DNA of 32,634 bases from the NCBI GenBank assembly GCA_020845735.1, contig JADLFF010000061.1:1-32634 (forward strand), in the 5' to 3' direction. Positions 24,157 to 32,473 of the stretch are shown in pieces. Made by a program: the position numbers and the translations under genes. Below the pieces are notes generated by a model. The model was given only the letters and a program-made list of their open reading frames with translations, made no database searches and was not told where the DNA came from. This stretch comes from Dehalococcoidia bacterium (lineage in GTDB: Bacteria > Chloroflexota > Dehalococcoidia > UBA2979). How positions within the stretch are numbered: position 1 is the first letter of the stretch; every line of letters starts with the position of its first letter.

Positions 24157-24960
24157 CTAGTCGATGACCTCGAGGAGCCGGAAGTGGAGCCGTCCCGAGG
24201 GCGCCTCGACGAACACTTCCTCGCCGGTGCGGCGGTTGATCACCGCGTGCCCCACGGGAGACTCGATCGAGATCTTGCCCTTGCTCGGGTCCACCTCGTT
24301 GGGGGAGACGAGGTGGAACGTCTGCTCCTTCGAGGAGCTGATGTTGAGCAGCTTTACGGTCGAGCCGACGTTGGCGCGCCCCTGCTTCTGCGAGGGGTCG
24401 ATGATCACGGCGTGGCGCAGGCGTGCCTCGATGTCGCGGATGCGCGCCTCGAGGTGGGCCTGGGCGTCGCGCGCCGCATCGAGGGGTGCGTTCTCGCGGA
24501 AGTCCTTGTCCGCCATCGCGGCCCGTAGCTCCTCGGCGATGCGCGGGCGCTCGCCCTTGAGCTCCTCGAGTTCCTTCTCGAGTGCCGCGAGGCCCTCGAC
24601 GGTCATCTGGTACGCGTCGCCGCCGAGCTCGGCCACCGCGCTATCGCCGCGCGAGCCCCCACCGGAGCTCGGCCCGAGGCGCAGCGCCGGCACGAGGTTC
24701 TCGGACGTGAACGCCAACCGCGAGGCATAGGCGAGGAAGGCGCGCACTGGCTCGAGCTGCGGCGCATCCTCGATGTCGTCCTGCTGGAACGTCCGCGCGT
24801 AGGCCGCCACGTCCGAGGTGGCCAGGTCCCCGATCGCACGGTCCGTGCCGAATGCCTCGATGAACGCATCGATCTGCGGCCGCTCGAGGCGAGCCTTCTC
24901 CGGGTCGATGCTCTGCAAGAAGTGGGCGACTGCCTCGCCAGCGGTCATCCGTTCCGCCAT
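24157..24960 (-). CDS. GreA/GreB-family factor with extra N-terminal helical domain
   Basis: A 267-residue protein. Residues 115-267 are a complete Gre factor: the coiled coil from about 118 to 185 has an acidic tip DKDFRENAPLDAARDAQ (D151, D153, E156), and the C-terminal FKBP-like domain runs from VGSTVKLL to FRLLEVID. Such factors enter the secondary channel of RNA polymerase and stimulate cleavage of backtracked RNA. Residues 1-95 are an added all-helical domain (AHFLQSIDPEKARLERPQID, DLATSDVAAYARTF, PVRAFLAYASRLAFT) that resembles the core-binding SAM-like domain of tyrosine recombinases. A Gly/Ser linker joins them. I recall this arrangement from Chloroflexota. The ATG at 24960 is divergent from rsmG. 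Confidence 0.88.
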   Translation of the reverse strand: MAERMTAGEAVAHFLQSIDPEKARLERPQIDAFIEAFGTDRAIGDLATSDVAAYARTFQQDDIEDAPQLEPVRAFLAYASRLAFTSENLVPALRLGPSSGGGSRGDSAVAELGGDAYQMTVEGLAALEKELEELKGERPRIAEELRAAMADKDFRENAPLDAARDAQAHLEARIRDIEARLRHAVIIDPSQKQGRANVGSTVKLLNISSSKEQTFHLVSPNEVDPSKGKISIESPVGHAVINRRTGEEVFVEAPSGRLHFRLLEVID

Positions 24961-25088
24961 GAGCGGCCTCCGCTACCGGCACGCCGACCATTGGAGGCAG
25001 GGCGTGTATACGCGTACTGTCCTGGATGCGCAGGCGCCGTCCTGCGCTTTGGAGAGTTGAGTCTCTCGGAGACGCATCCCGGGTGTCA

Positions 25089-25904
25089 ATGCAGAACGGT
25101 CCCTCGTCGCAGGCCCTTTCGCTCCTCGCAGCGCTGGACGCCGAGGCATCACGCCTCGGCATGGGTGCCGTGGGCGTACCGATCGAGGCGCACGCGCAGG
25201 CGCAGTTCACGAGGTACTACGAGCTGCTCCTCGAGTGGAACGAGCGCGCCGGACTCACCACCGTCACCGATCCCATCGAGGTCGCACGCCGCCACTTCGG
25301 CGAGTCGCTCGCCCTGTACGTGGTGTTACGTCAATCCGGACTGCTCGGTGCGGGCGCGCGCGTGATCGACCTCGGGACCGGCGCGGGCTTCCCCGGCCTG
25401 CCCTTCGCTTTGCTCGACCCGTCCCTGGAGGTCGCACTCCTCGAGGCACACGGCCGGCGCGCCGAGTTCCTGCGCGCCGCTGTCGAGGCGCTCGACCTCC
25501 CCACGGTTCGCGTGATCCACGCGCGTGCCGAGGACGCCGCGCGCGACCCGGAGCTGCGCGAGGCGTTCGACCTCGTCGTGGCGCGCGCCCTCGCGGCCAT
25601 GCCGGTCCTCGTCGAGCTGGCGCTGCCGTTCGTCAAACCGGGCGGCGTCCTCGCGGCGCCGAAGGGTGCGCGCGCCCTCGAGGAGCTGGCCGCGGCCGGG
25701 CCCGCCATCGAGGCGCTGGGCGGCACCGCCGAGGCGTCACTGCCGCTGCCCCTCCCGGACGACGTGCCGCCGCAGCTCGTGCTGATCGTGCGCCGCACCG
25801 GCCCCCTCGATGACCGCTACCCGAGGCGTGCGGGCCTCCCGGCGAAGCGTCCCCTCGGTGCCCGCCCCGGCACCGGTGCTAGGATGGACGCGTCACCGCC
25901 CTAG
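25089..25904 (+). CDS. rsmG: 16S rRNA (guanine-527 N7) methyltransferase
   Basis: A 271-residue class I SAM-dependent methyltransferase that modifies G527 in the 530 loop of 16S rRNA. Landmarks: YYELLLEWNERAGLTTVTDP and RHFGESLAL at the N-terminus, the SAM-binding VIDLGTGAGFPGLPFALL, and DLVVARALAAMPVLVELALPFVKPGG with APKG. It is about 50 residues longer than the E. coli enzyme, with a low-complexity Arg/Pro/Ala tail. The ATG at 25089 is chosen over one at 25026 because third-position GC jumps after 25089, but neither has a good ribosome site. It is a stand-alone gene here, without the usual mnmG or parAB neighbours. Confidence 0.93.
   Translation: MQNGPSSQALSLLAALDAEASRLGMGAVGVPIEAHAQAQFTRYYELLLEWNERAGLTTVTDPIEVARRHFGESLALYVVLRQSGLLGAGARVIDLGTGAGFPGLPFALLDPSLEVALLEAHGRRAEFLRAAVEALDLPTVRVIHARAEDAARDPELREAFDLVVARALAAMPVLVELALPFVKPGGVLAAPKGARALEELAAAGPAIEALGGTAEASLPLPLPDDVPPQLVLIVRRTGPLDDRYPRRAGLPAKRPLGARPGTGARMDASPP
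25877..25885 (+). promoter_or_regulatory. Extended -10 element before the Yip1-like gene
   Basis: TGCTAGGAT: a TGn motif joined to TAGGAT, inside the last codons of rsmG and about 70 nt upstream of the next gene's start. No matching -35 is visible, as is usual for extended -10 promoters. Confidence 0.35.
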
Positions 25905-25953
25905 GCGGCGCGTCACCCCGAGGAGCCAGCGGCTCACGAGCAAGGACGCTCAC

Positions 25954-26571
25954 GTGGACACGATCCGGCGCGTGCGACGCCTGCTGCGCCTCGATCTGAA
26001 CGTGCTCGACGAGGCGGCCGCCGACACTCATGCCACTGTCCCGAGCGTCCTCGTCGCGGTCTGCTCGATGGCGCTCCTCGGCCTCGGCGGCTGGCTGTGG
26101 TGGCTGCGCTCCGGTCTCGGCGACGCCCGAGGCGTACTGCTGAGCAGCGCCGTCTTCGGCACCGTCTTCAGCCTCGCGCTCTGGCTGGCGTGGATGCTGA
26201 TCGCCTACACCCTCCTCGCGCGCGCCACCTCGAGGCCGCCACGCATCGATGCACTGGCGCGCGCGTGTGGGCTGGCCACGCTGCCGCTGGGGCTGGGCGT
26301 GCTGATGGCCGTCCCCGTCATCTCGTTCGCCGTCGGCGTGTTCGCCGTCGTTGCCTGGGTCGCGCTGACCCAGCTCGCCATCGAGCGCGCCACGGGAGCG
26401 CCGACGAGCGCCGCACTCCTCGCCAACCTCGCGGGCTTCGCCGCCTGGGCCGGGGTGATGTCGGTCCTCTCGAGCGCGCAGCAGCAGCTCGCGCCGGGCC
26501 CCTTCCTCGCCGAGTCCGTGTGGGAGGCAATCGCCGCCTTCGAGGCCGCGCAGGCCGTCATCGGCGGCTAG
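25954..26571 (+). CDS. Yip1-like multi-pass membrane protein
   Basis: A 205-residue membrane protein with five hydrophobic segments, the first at SVLVAVCSMALLGLGGWLWW and the last in a helix containing LANLAGFAAWAGVMSVL. The polar N-terminal 40 residues (RRVRRLLRLDLNVLDEAAAD) would be cytoplasmic. The arrangement, with a short motif RIDALARACGLATLPLGL between helices and WVALTQLAIERATG near the end, resembles bacterial Yip1-domain proteins, whose function is poorly known. The GTG at 25954 is chosen because AAGGA lies about 9 nt upstream; upstream in-frame sequence overlaps rsmG. The convergent CoA transferase gene ends 92 nt later, with only a weak hairpin in the gap. Confidence 0.65.
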   Translation: MDTIRRVRRLLRLDLNVLDEAAADTHATVPSVLVAVCSMALLGLGGWLWWLRSGLGDARGVLLSSAVFGTVFSLALWLAWMLIAYTLLARATSRPPRIDALARACGLATLPLGLGVLMAVPVISFAVGVFAVVAWVALTQLAIERATGAPTSAALLANLAGFAAWAGVMSVLSSAQQQLAPGPFLAESVWEAIAAFEAAQAVIGG

Positions 26572-26663
26572 CCCTCGTCAGGTATGTGGTGGGTGAGTCC
26601 CCTGGCCCGGAGCCTGTCCAGAGGGCTCGCACCTGTCGCCGCACCTCGGCGGTTCCGACGGAC

Positions 26664-27869
26664 TTAGCGCTGCGCCAGCCCGACTACGCCACGGTCGCGG
26701 AACTCGAGGATCTCGTCCCAGCCGTAGCCCAGGAGACCGAGCACGTGCCCGGTGTCCTGCCCCGGCAGCGGGGCGATCGAGTAGACCCCGCCCGGCGTCT
26801 CGGAGAACTTGGGCGCCACCCCCACCTGCGGGAAGGTGCCGTGCCGGTGGTCGACCACGTTGACGACCATGTCCCTCGCGAGGTGATGCGGGTTGCGCAG
26901 CGCCTCGTCCAGCGAGAGCACCGGCGCCACGCACACATCGAGGTCCTTCAGGTCGTCGAACCACTCGTCGCGCGTGCGGAGGAGGAAGGTCTTCCGGAAG
27001 TAGGCGCGGATCTCATCCTCGCGCGCGCGATCGTTCTGCAGTGCGACGAAGTCCGGCCGTCCGAGGGCCTCGCAGAGCGCGGTCCAGAAGTGGGGCTCCA
27101 GCGCGCCGATCGAGATCCACTTCCCGTCCGAGCACTCGTAGACGTCGTACTGCGGCCGCGCGCCGGACAGCGCCGTCTCACCCGGCCGAGGCGTCGCGCC
27201 GCCACCGAGGAGCCCGGACGCCGCGGACGCCAGCAGATACAGCACCCCGTCGGACATCGCAAGGTCGATGTTCTGCCCTCGCCCGGTCCGCTCCCGCGCC
27301 AGCAGCGCGGACACGATGGCGAACGCAGCCATGAGGCCGCCGCCCGCGAAGTCGGCGAGCAGGTTCTGAGGAATCGCGGGCGCCTGTCCCGGCCGCCCGA
27401 TCAGTCCGAGGGCGCCACCGATCGCGATGTAGTTCACGTCGTGCCCGACCATGTCGCGGTAGGGCCCGCTCTGCCCGTACCCGGACAGCGAGCAGTAGAC
27501 GAGCCGTGGGTTGATCTTCGCGACGGTCTCGTAGTCGACACCCAGCCGGTCGACGACGCCCGGGCGGAACCCTTCGATGATGACGTCGAAGTCCTCGCAG
27601 AGGCGGTGGAAGATCCGGCGCCCGTCCTCGTCCTGCAGGTTGAGCACCATCGAGCGCTTGTTCCGACGCAGCGCGTTGTAGCCGCGCCGCCACTCGTCGC
27701 CCGTGCGCTGCCCGGCAGGCGCGGACCGTTGTGCGCCGCGCGAGACGATCTCCGCCGGCCCCTCGATCATCAGCACGTCGGCGCCGAGGTCGGCCAGCAG
27801 CATGGTGCAGAACGGGCCCGGCGCAAGCCGTGAGAGGTCGAGGACGCGCACGCCCTCCAGGGTCATCAT
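26664..27869 (-). CDS. CoA transferase family III protein, AMACR-like
   Basis: A 401-residue protein of the CaiB/BaiF family, close in motifs to alpha-methylacyl-CoA racemase. The racemase catalytic residues appear intact: H143 in GHDVNYIAIGGALG, D173 in NLLADFAGGGL, and E258 in IGALEPHFW. The N-terminal LEGVRVLDLSRLAPGPFCTMLLADLGADV and EGFRPGVVDRLGVDYE are typical of the family. It likely epimerises 2-methylacyl-CoA esters in branched-chain lipid breakdown, though a CoA-transfer reaction is not excluded. GGAGG lies about 9 nt before the tandem ATGATG start. It is 15 nt downstream of the macro-domain gene and is the last gene of that operon. Confidence 0.92.
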   Translation of the reverse strand: MMTLEGVRVLDLSRLAPGPFCTMLLADLGADVLMIEGPAEIVSRGAQRSAPAGQRTGDEWRRGYNALRRNKRSMVLNLQDEDGRRIFHRLCEDFDVIIEGFRPGVVDRLGVDYETVAKINPRLVYCSLSGYGQSGPYRDMVGHDVNYIAIGGALGLIGRPGQAPAIPQNLLADFAGGGLMAAFAIVSALLARERTGRGQNIDLAMSDGVLYLLASAASGLLGGGATPRPGETALSGARPQYDVYECSDGKWISIGALEPHFWTALCEALGRPDFVALQNDRAREDEIRAYFRKTFLLRTRDEWFDDLKDLDVCVAPVLSLDEALRNPHHLARDMVVNVVDHRHGTFPQVGVAPKFSETPGGVYSIAPLPGQDTGHVLGLLGYGWDEILEFRDRGVVGLAQR

Positions 27870-27884
27870 CGCAGGGCCTCCGGC

Positions 27885-28391
27885 TCAGCCGAGCGCTCGC
27901 AGCGCTTCCGTGTACAGCCCCAGCATGGTGGCATCGAAGCACGCGAACGTCACCTGCCTCGGCACGTCCGCCCGCTCGAGGTGGCGTCGCACCGCCTCGA
28001 CGGCGATGCCCGTCGCGCGCGGCGCGGGAAACCCGAAGATGCCTGTGCTGATCGCCGGGAACGCCACCGTCTGCGCCCCCAGCTCCGAGGCGAGCGTGAG
28101 CGAGTTCGCGTAGCACGCCGCGAGCAGGCGGTCCGCCTCGGGCGGCTGGTGCGCGTGCCACACCGGGCCCACCGTGTGGATCACCCAGCGCGCGGGCAGC
28201 CGATGGCCCCCGGTCGCCCTCGCCTCGCCGGTGGGGCAACCGCCGAGGCGGCGGCACTCTTCGAGGAGCTCCGGGCCCGCTGCCCGGTGGATCGCGCCGT
28301 CAACGCCGCCCCCACCGAGGAGGCTCGAGTTCGCCGCGTTGACGATCGCGTCCACGTCCAGCCTCGTGATGTCCGCCTGCAGCGCGACCAT
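27885..28391 (-). CDS. Macro-domain protein (ADP-ribose/O-acetyl-ADP-ribose binding)
   Basis: A 168-residue single macro domain of the YmdB/MacroD type: LQADITRLDVDAIVNAANSSLLGGGGVDGAIHRAAGPEL at the start with the ribose-binding Asn and the catalytic-loop Asp (GVDGAIH), PTGEARATGGHRLPARWVIHTVGPVW, and the phosphate loop FPAISTGIFGFP. Members remove ADP-ribose from proteins or deacetylate O-acetyl-ADP-ribose. The ATG at 28391 fits the family start; GTG codons at 28412-28415 after GAGGGG would add about seven residues and overlap the upstream gene. It sits between a membrane-protein gene and the CoA racemase gene on one strand. Confidence 0.9.
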   Translation of the reverse strand: MVALQADITRLDVDAIVNAANSSLLGGGGVDGAIHRAAGPELLEECRRLGGCPTGEARATGGHRLPARWVIHTVGPVWHAHQPPEADRLLAACYANSLTLASELGAQTVAFPAISTGIFGFPAPRATGIAVEAVRRHLERADVPRQVTFACFDATMLGLYTEALRALG

Positions 28392-28404
28392 CCGGCCCGC
28401 GCCC

Positions 28405-28830
28405 TCAGGCACCACCGTCCACCCCTCGAGGTGCGCGCGGGGCGAGCAGCGCGGCGACGGCGAGCAGCAACACCGAGGGCAGCACGTAGGTGCCGATGGA
28501 GGACATCGCCAGCAGCGCAAACACCCCGAGCAACACGACCAGCAGCCACGCCGCCAGCGACGCAATCGAGCTGCCCGTCGCGCCGCGAATGAGCAAGAGC
28601 GTGCCCACCGTCAACGCCGCGAGCAGCGGCGCCGCCACCGGGACGAGCACTCGCGGCCCGTTCACCTCCACGAGGGTGCGCGTCTCGCTCGCCTCGACGG
28701 CCGGACACCCCGGGCACGGCACGGAGATCGAGGTCCCTCGATAGACGGGCACCACCACCGCGGCCACGAGGAGCAACACACCCCACGCCACGGCCGCCGC
28801 GACGCACACGAGCCACAGTCGCTCTCGCAT
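28405..28830 (-). CDS. Hypothetical membrane protein with Cys-x-x-Cys loop
   Basis: A 141-residue protein with about four hydrophobic segments: LWLVCVAAAVAWGVLLLVAAVVV, VLVPVAAPLLAALTVGTLLLI, a segment from SIASLAAWLL onward, and YVLPSVLLLAVAALL. Between the first two lies a polar loop PVYRGTSISVPCPGCPAVEASE with a CPGC pair, probably outside the membrane. I do not recognise the family. The ATG at 28830 (MRERLWLV) is chosen as the natural start of a signal-anchor-like helix. It is the first gene of the operon with the macro-domain and racemase genes, ending 13 nt before the macro-domain start. Confidence 0.65.
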   Translation of the reverse strand: MRERLWLVCVAAAVAWGVLLLVAAVVVPVYRGTSISVPCPGCPAVEASETRTLVEVNGPRVLVPVAAPLLAALTVGTLLLIRGATGSSIASLAAWLLVVLLGVFALLAMSSIGTYVLPSVLLLAVAALLAPRAPRGVDGGA

Positions 28831-28936
28831 GCCTCGATCGTAGGCCCGTGCCGCCGGCATGCGCGGGCGTCGAGGGCGTCGCCCGCAGCGAGGGGCATCG
28901 CGGGGCATGCATCCTCAGGCGCCGCCCATACACCTC

Positions 28937-28966
28937 GTTGAGGACACCGTTTGTGGTGCACTCAAC
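28937..28966. promoter_or_regulatory. 30-bp imperfect palindrome in a divergent intergenic region
   Basis: GTTGAG-GA-CACC-GTTTGT-GGTG-CA-CTCAAC: two nested arms of 6 and 4 bp with a symmetrical 2-nt mismatch. It lies in the 211-nt gap between the divergent membrane-protein and acyltransferase genes, so it could be an operator for either, or a transcript hairpin. A CATAAT hexamer at 29004-29009 may be the acyltransferase -10. Confidence 0.35.
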
Positions 28967-29041
28967 CGTCACGATCGATCGACCTCCTATCGGCGGCGCC
29001 GCGCATAATGGCCTCGGCGGGGTCTCGAGGGGATGACGACC

Positions 29042-29764
29042 ATGGCACACTCGACGCTGGGCTCACGTGGCCCGCTTAGCCCCCTCGCGCACCCGGGCAC
29101 CCCAGTCCACGAGGATGGCGGACGGCTCCACCCCACCCGCTGGCTCGCGTCGGCGTGGCAGTCGAGGCACTGCGGCTGGTCCTCGCTCCCCCACCTCCCG
29201 ATCTCGGCGGGACCCGGTACGCGGATCGCCCGCGAGCCCGGCGCACGCCTCGAGGTGGGGGGCAAGCTCCTCCTGGGTTACCAGCACATGAACATCGGCC
29301 AGGACCGCTTCCGAGGCCTGCCGACCGCCCTCGACCTGGGCTCCGACAGCCGCTTCGAGGTGCCGGGCTACGCCTCGATTGGTCCCGGCGTCGGGATCGC
29401 GGTGAGCGCGGGCGCGCGCTTCTCGATCGGCGACGGCAGCTACATCACCGCTGACGCGACCATCCTCTGCACCTCCGAGGTGACCATCGGACGCGAGTGC
29501 GCCCTCGCCTGGGGCTTGATGATCATGGACACCGACTTCCACGAGGTTGTTCGCGCTGATCGCCCCTGGCGCGACCGCGCGCCGGTGCACATCGGCGACC
29601 ACGTCTGGGTCGGCGCGCAGGTCACGATCCTCAAGGGCGTGACGATCGGCGACGGCGCCGTGATCGCCGCGAGGTCGGTCGTGACCCACGATGTGCCCGC
29701 GCGCACCCTCGTGGGCGGCAACCCCGCCGAGGCGATCCGCACCGACATCGACTGGCGCGAGTAG
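29042..29764 (+). CDS. Hexapeptide-repeat acyltransferase (left-handed beta helix)
   Basis: A 240-residue protein with a C-terminal left-handed beta-helix of the maltose/galactoside O-acetyltransferase type. Hexapeptide turns are visible from about residue 85 (ASIGPGVGIAVSAGARFSIGDGSYITADATI) through VTIGRECALAWG and HIGDHVWVGAQVTILKGVTIGDGAVIAARSVVTHDVPARTLVGGNPA. The catalytic His is in MDTDFHEVV. The acceptor is probably a sugar, with acetyl-CoA as likely donor. Of two in-frame ATGs (29033 and 29042) the second is 9 nt from GAGGGG and is chosen; the first abuts it. The N-terminal 60 residues are unlike the family and contain no signal. Confidence 0.88.
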   Translation: MAHSTLGSRGPLSPLAHPGTPVHEDGGRLHPTRWLASAWQSRHCGWSSLPHLPISAGPGTRIAREPGARLEVGGKLLLGYQHMNIGQDRFRGLPTALDLGSDSRFEVPGYASIGPGVGIAVSAGARFSIGDGSYITADATILCTSEVTIGRECALAWGLMIMDTDFHEVVRADRPWRDRAPVHIGDHVWVGAQVTILKGVTIGDGAVIAARSVVTHDVPARTLVGGNPAEAIRTDIDWRE

Positions 29765-29781
29765 CCCGCCCGGGCACCCCG

Positions 29782-29799
29782 GGGCGCCCGCAGGCGCCC
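29782..29799 (+). terminator. GC-rich hairpin after the acyltransferase gene
   Basis: GGGCGCC (29782-29788), loop CGCA, GGCGCCC (29793-29799), 18 nt after the stop codon. The flanking DNA can pair in other registers too. There is no T-run, so this is a weak terminator call. Confidence 0.35.
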
Positions 29800-29873
29800 G
29801 CACGCATCGAGTCGCGACCGCCCCTGCCCTCCCCCGTGCCACACCTCGAACGCCGGGGGGCTAAGGTAGTCGC

Positions 29874-30359
<486 letters not shown>

Positions 30360-30438
30360 CTCCACCCGCTTTACCGCCAGCGCGCGACACGGTTCAATGG
30401 ACGGGCAGCACACCTCGGCAACGCCCGAGGACCCACGT

Positions 30439-30514
30439 GGGCCTGTAGCTCAGCTGGGAGAGCACCTCGCTGGCAGCGAGGGGGTCCGGGGTTCGAATCC
30501 CCGCAGGTCCACCA
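30439..30514 (+). tRNA. tRNA-Ala (anticodon GGC)
   Basis: A 76-nt cloverleaf with encoded CCA (30512-30514). The acceptor stem GGGCCTG/CAGGTCC contains the G3:U70 pair that marks alanine tRNAs; the D arm is GCTC...GAGC; the anticodon arm CCTCG-CTGGCAG-CGAGG gives anticodon GGC; the T arm is CGGGG-TTCGAAT-CCCCG. Discriminator base is A. It reads Ala GCC and GCT codons and is on the same strand as its neighbours, 79 nt after the FTR gene. Confidence 0.97.
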
Positions 30515-30564
30515 ACCACGTCACGGCCGCCCACCCACCAGCCTCCCGAGGAATGGCGAACACC

Positions 30565-31785
30565 ATGCGCCGAGCCATCGGCACCCTCGGCTGCCTCGCG
30601 CTCATCCTCACCGCCTGCGCCACCACGCCCGAGGCCACGCCCGCCATCGAGTCCCCCGCCGTCACCTCGACCGGCGGCCCATCGAGTAGCCCCGCCCCGA
30701 GCTCCGGCACCTCCCCCGCCCCCACCGAGGCGTCGCGCGGGCCCCTCGCTGCGGGCTCCCTCGCCGTCACGCCCGCCTTCAGCAGCCGCACCTTCGACCG
30801 CCCCACGGAGCTCGTCGCCTACCCCGGCAGCACGTACCTCCTCGCGGACCAGTCCGGCCTGATCACGCGGCTGGCTGCCGACGGCCGCGACCTCGGCACC
30901 TTCCTGGACCAGCGCAGCGTCACCCTGCGCTCGGGCAACGAGGAGGGCCTCCTCAGCGTCGCCCTCGACCCCGGCTTTGACACGAACCGGTACGTCTACC
31001 TCTACGCATCGAGGGGTACCCCGCGCCGCACCATGCTCGCGCGCTACACCGTGAGGGCCAACGACACCGCCGACCCCGCCAGCGAGCTCGTCATCCTCGA
31101 GGTCGCTCAGCCCTTCCCGAACCACAACGGCGGCGCCATCCGCTTCGGTGCGGAGGGCCTCCTCTACCTCGGTCTCGGCGACGGCGGCTCCGGCGGTGAC
31201 CCCGGGAATCGAGCGCAGAACCTCCAGGAGCTGCTCGGCAAGATCGTGCGCCTCGATGTGCGGGGCGCCACCTCCGGTCAGCCCTACCGAGCCGCAGGCG
31301 ACCCCGGCCTCACCGCGCGCGGCGCCCGCCCCGAGGTCTGGGCGTACGGCTTCCGCAACCCGTGGCGCATGGCGTTCGACCCCGCGGGCACGACCCTCTA
31401 CGTCGGCGACGTCGGCCAGGACCGTTTCGAGGAGATCGGCGTGGCCGTGGCGGGCGGCAACCACGGCTGGCCCATCCTCGAGGGCGTCACCTGCTACCGG
31501 CCTGCCAGCAACTGCGCGCGCGAGGGCCTCGTGCTGCCGCTCGCGACCTACCCCCTCCGCACTGAGGGCAACTGCGCGATGACCGCCGGCGAGGTCCTCG
31601 ACGGCTCTCTCCTCTACGCCGACTTCTGCAGCGGCAGGATCTGGGCCGTCCCCCTCGAGGGCGGCACGCCCATCGCGGTGGTCGACACCAGCCTGCGCAT
31701 CGCCTCGTTCGCCCGCGGCCACGAGGGCGCCATCTACGTCCTTGCCCACGGCGGCGCCATCCACCGCCTCACGAGAGTGCGGTAG
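30565..31785 (+). CDS. PQQ-dependent sugar dehydrogenase-like lipoprotein
   Basis: A 406-residue exported protein of the soluble glucose/sorbosone dehydrogenase (GSDH) family, a six-bladed beta-propeller that oxidises sugars with pyrroloquinoline quinone. The signal MRRAIGTLGCLALILTAC ends in a lipobox, so it should be anchored outside the membrane, with a Ser/Thr/Pro-rich linker to about residue 60. Family motifs: EEGLLSVALDPGF, FPNHNGGAIRFG (catalytic His), LYLGLGDGGSGGDPGNRAQ, NPWRMAFDP and GGNHGWPILEG. The ATG at 30565 is preferred over 30553 because GAGGA is at acceptable distance only from the former. Many GSDH-like lipoproteins are annotated without proven PQQ activity, and no PQQ synthesis genes are in view. 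Confidence 0.9.
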   Translation: MRRAIGTLGCLALILTACATTPEATPAIESPAVTSTGGPSSSPAPSSGTSPAPTEASRGPLAAGSLAVTPAFSSRTFDRPTELVAYPGSTYLLADQSGLITRLAADGRDLGTFLDQRSVTLRSGNEEGLLSVALDPGFDTNRYVYLYASRGTPRRTMLARYTVRANDTADPASELVILEVAQPFPNHNGGAIRFGAEGLLYLGLGDGGSGGDPGNRAQNLQELLGKIVRLDVRGATSGQPYRAAGDPGLTARGARPEVWAYGFRNPWRMAFDPAGTTLYVGDVGQDRFEEIGVAVAGGNHGWPILEGVTCYRPASNCAREGLVLPLATYPLRTEGNCAMTAGEVLDGSLLYADFCSGRIWAVPLEGGTPIAVVDTSLRIASFARGHEGAIYVLAHGGAIHRLTRVR

Positions 31786-31817
31786 GACACGAGCGGCACG
31801 TCAGAGAGAGAGAGCGT

Positions 31818-32300
31818 TTACAGGTCTAGCACGTACCGCAACATCGGCCCGCTGTTCGAGTGCTCCCAGTCATCCGCTAACCCTTCGAGCCGGAACCCGG
31901 TCGACTCGGCGACCCGCAACGACGCGACGTTGAGCTCGTCGATGACGGCAACGAGCGCCTGGACGGGTAATGCTTCGCGCGCGTACGCCGAGACGAGCCG
32001 AACCGCCCTCGACGCGTAGCCGCGTCCGCGGAACGCAGGAAACACGGTGTAGGGTAGATTCGCACGAGCATCGCCTCTGTCCCGCAGTTCGACGTTCCCG
32101 GCCAGCGCATCCGAAGCAGCGTCGCGCATCGCGAAGCTCCGCACGGGTCCGCCGGCGCGCCACGACTCCTGACAGCGTTCGATGAAGGCAACCACATCCT
32201 GCAACGTCGACGGCCGAGGCGCTTCGAACCACCGTCGCTGCGCTTCGTCCTCGCCGGCGAGGTGCTCGGACGCGTCAGCCAGCGTCAACGGACGCAGCAT
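31818..32300 (-). CDS. GNAT-family N-acetyltransferase (RimJ/RimL type)
   Basis: A 160-residue acetyltransferase. It begins MLRPLTLADASEHL, has the acceptor-side segment AMRDAASDALAGNVELRD, the acetyl-CoA pyrophosphate-binding motif AFRGRGYASRAVRLV (RxxGxG/A near residue 92), and the C-terminal INxASxRVAEKxGF-like segment DELNVASLRVAESTGFRLEG. This is the RimJ/RimL-like subgroup that modifies protein N-termini or small amines; the substrate is unknown. It is convergent with the sugar dehydrogenase gene and divergent from the ArsR-type gene. Its codon use is visibly less GC-rich at third positions than that of most genes in the window, a hint of later acquisition. Confidence 0.9.
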   Translation of the reverse strand: MLRPLTLADASEHLAGEDEAQRRWFEAPRPSTLQDVVAFIERCQESWRAGGPVRSFAMRDAASDALAGNVELRDRGDARANLPYTVFPAFRGRGYASRAVRLVSAYAREALPVQALVAVIDELNVASLRVAESTGFRLEGLADDWEHSNSGPMLRYVLDL

Positions 32301-32443
32301 GATGACGCCGTCGGTGAGGGCTGGGCTGACAACCTAGTGCTCCAACGCGACGCCCTTGTCTCGATCCCGTCGAGCAGAGTACGAGCCTTCTGAGGACAAC
32401 GCCGTCGGTGATCGCGCCTCCCTGGCGTCGGTGAGTTTCGAGC

Positions 32444-32473
32444 TTGACAGGCAATCCACCGCTTGCCTATCGT
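32444..32473 (+). promoter_or_regulatory. Promoter with internal operator-like repeat for the ArsR-type gene
   Basis: A perfect -35 TTGACA (32444-32449) and TATCGT (32468-32473) are 18 nt apart. AGGCAA (32449-32454) and TTGCCT (32463-32468) form an inverted repeat filling the spacer, ideal for self-repression. The -10 ends 7 nt before the GTG start, so the message is probably leaderless. Confidence 0.6.

Noticed and set aside
26097..27833. A 578-codon plus-strand frame opposite the CoA transferase gene
   Set aside because: It crosses the end of the Yip1-like gene and mirrors the CoA transferase; no ribosome site or motif.
28972..28982. CGATCGATCGA run in the 28831-29041 gap
   Set aside because: Two and a half units of a tetranucleotide, too short to call a repeat.
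30397..30564. Upstream extension of the sugar dehydrogenase reading frame across the tRNA gene
   Set aside because: The frame stays open through the tRNA by chance; the lipoprotein signal begins at 30565 and the tRNA is complete.
31805..31815. Short AG-dinucleotide run before the GNAT stop
   Set aside because: Only about five units in a 32-nt gap between genes; no sign of phase variation because it is outside coding sequence.
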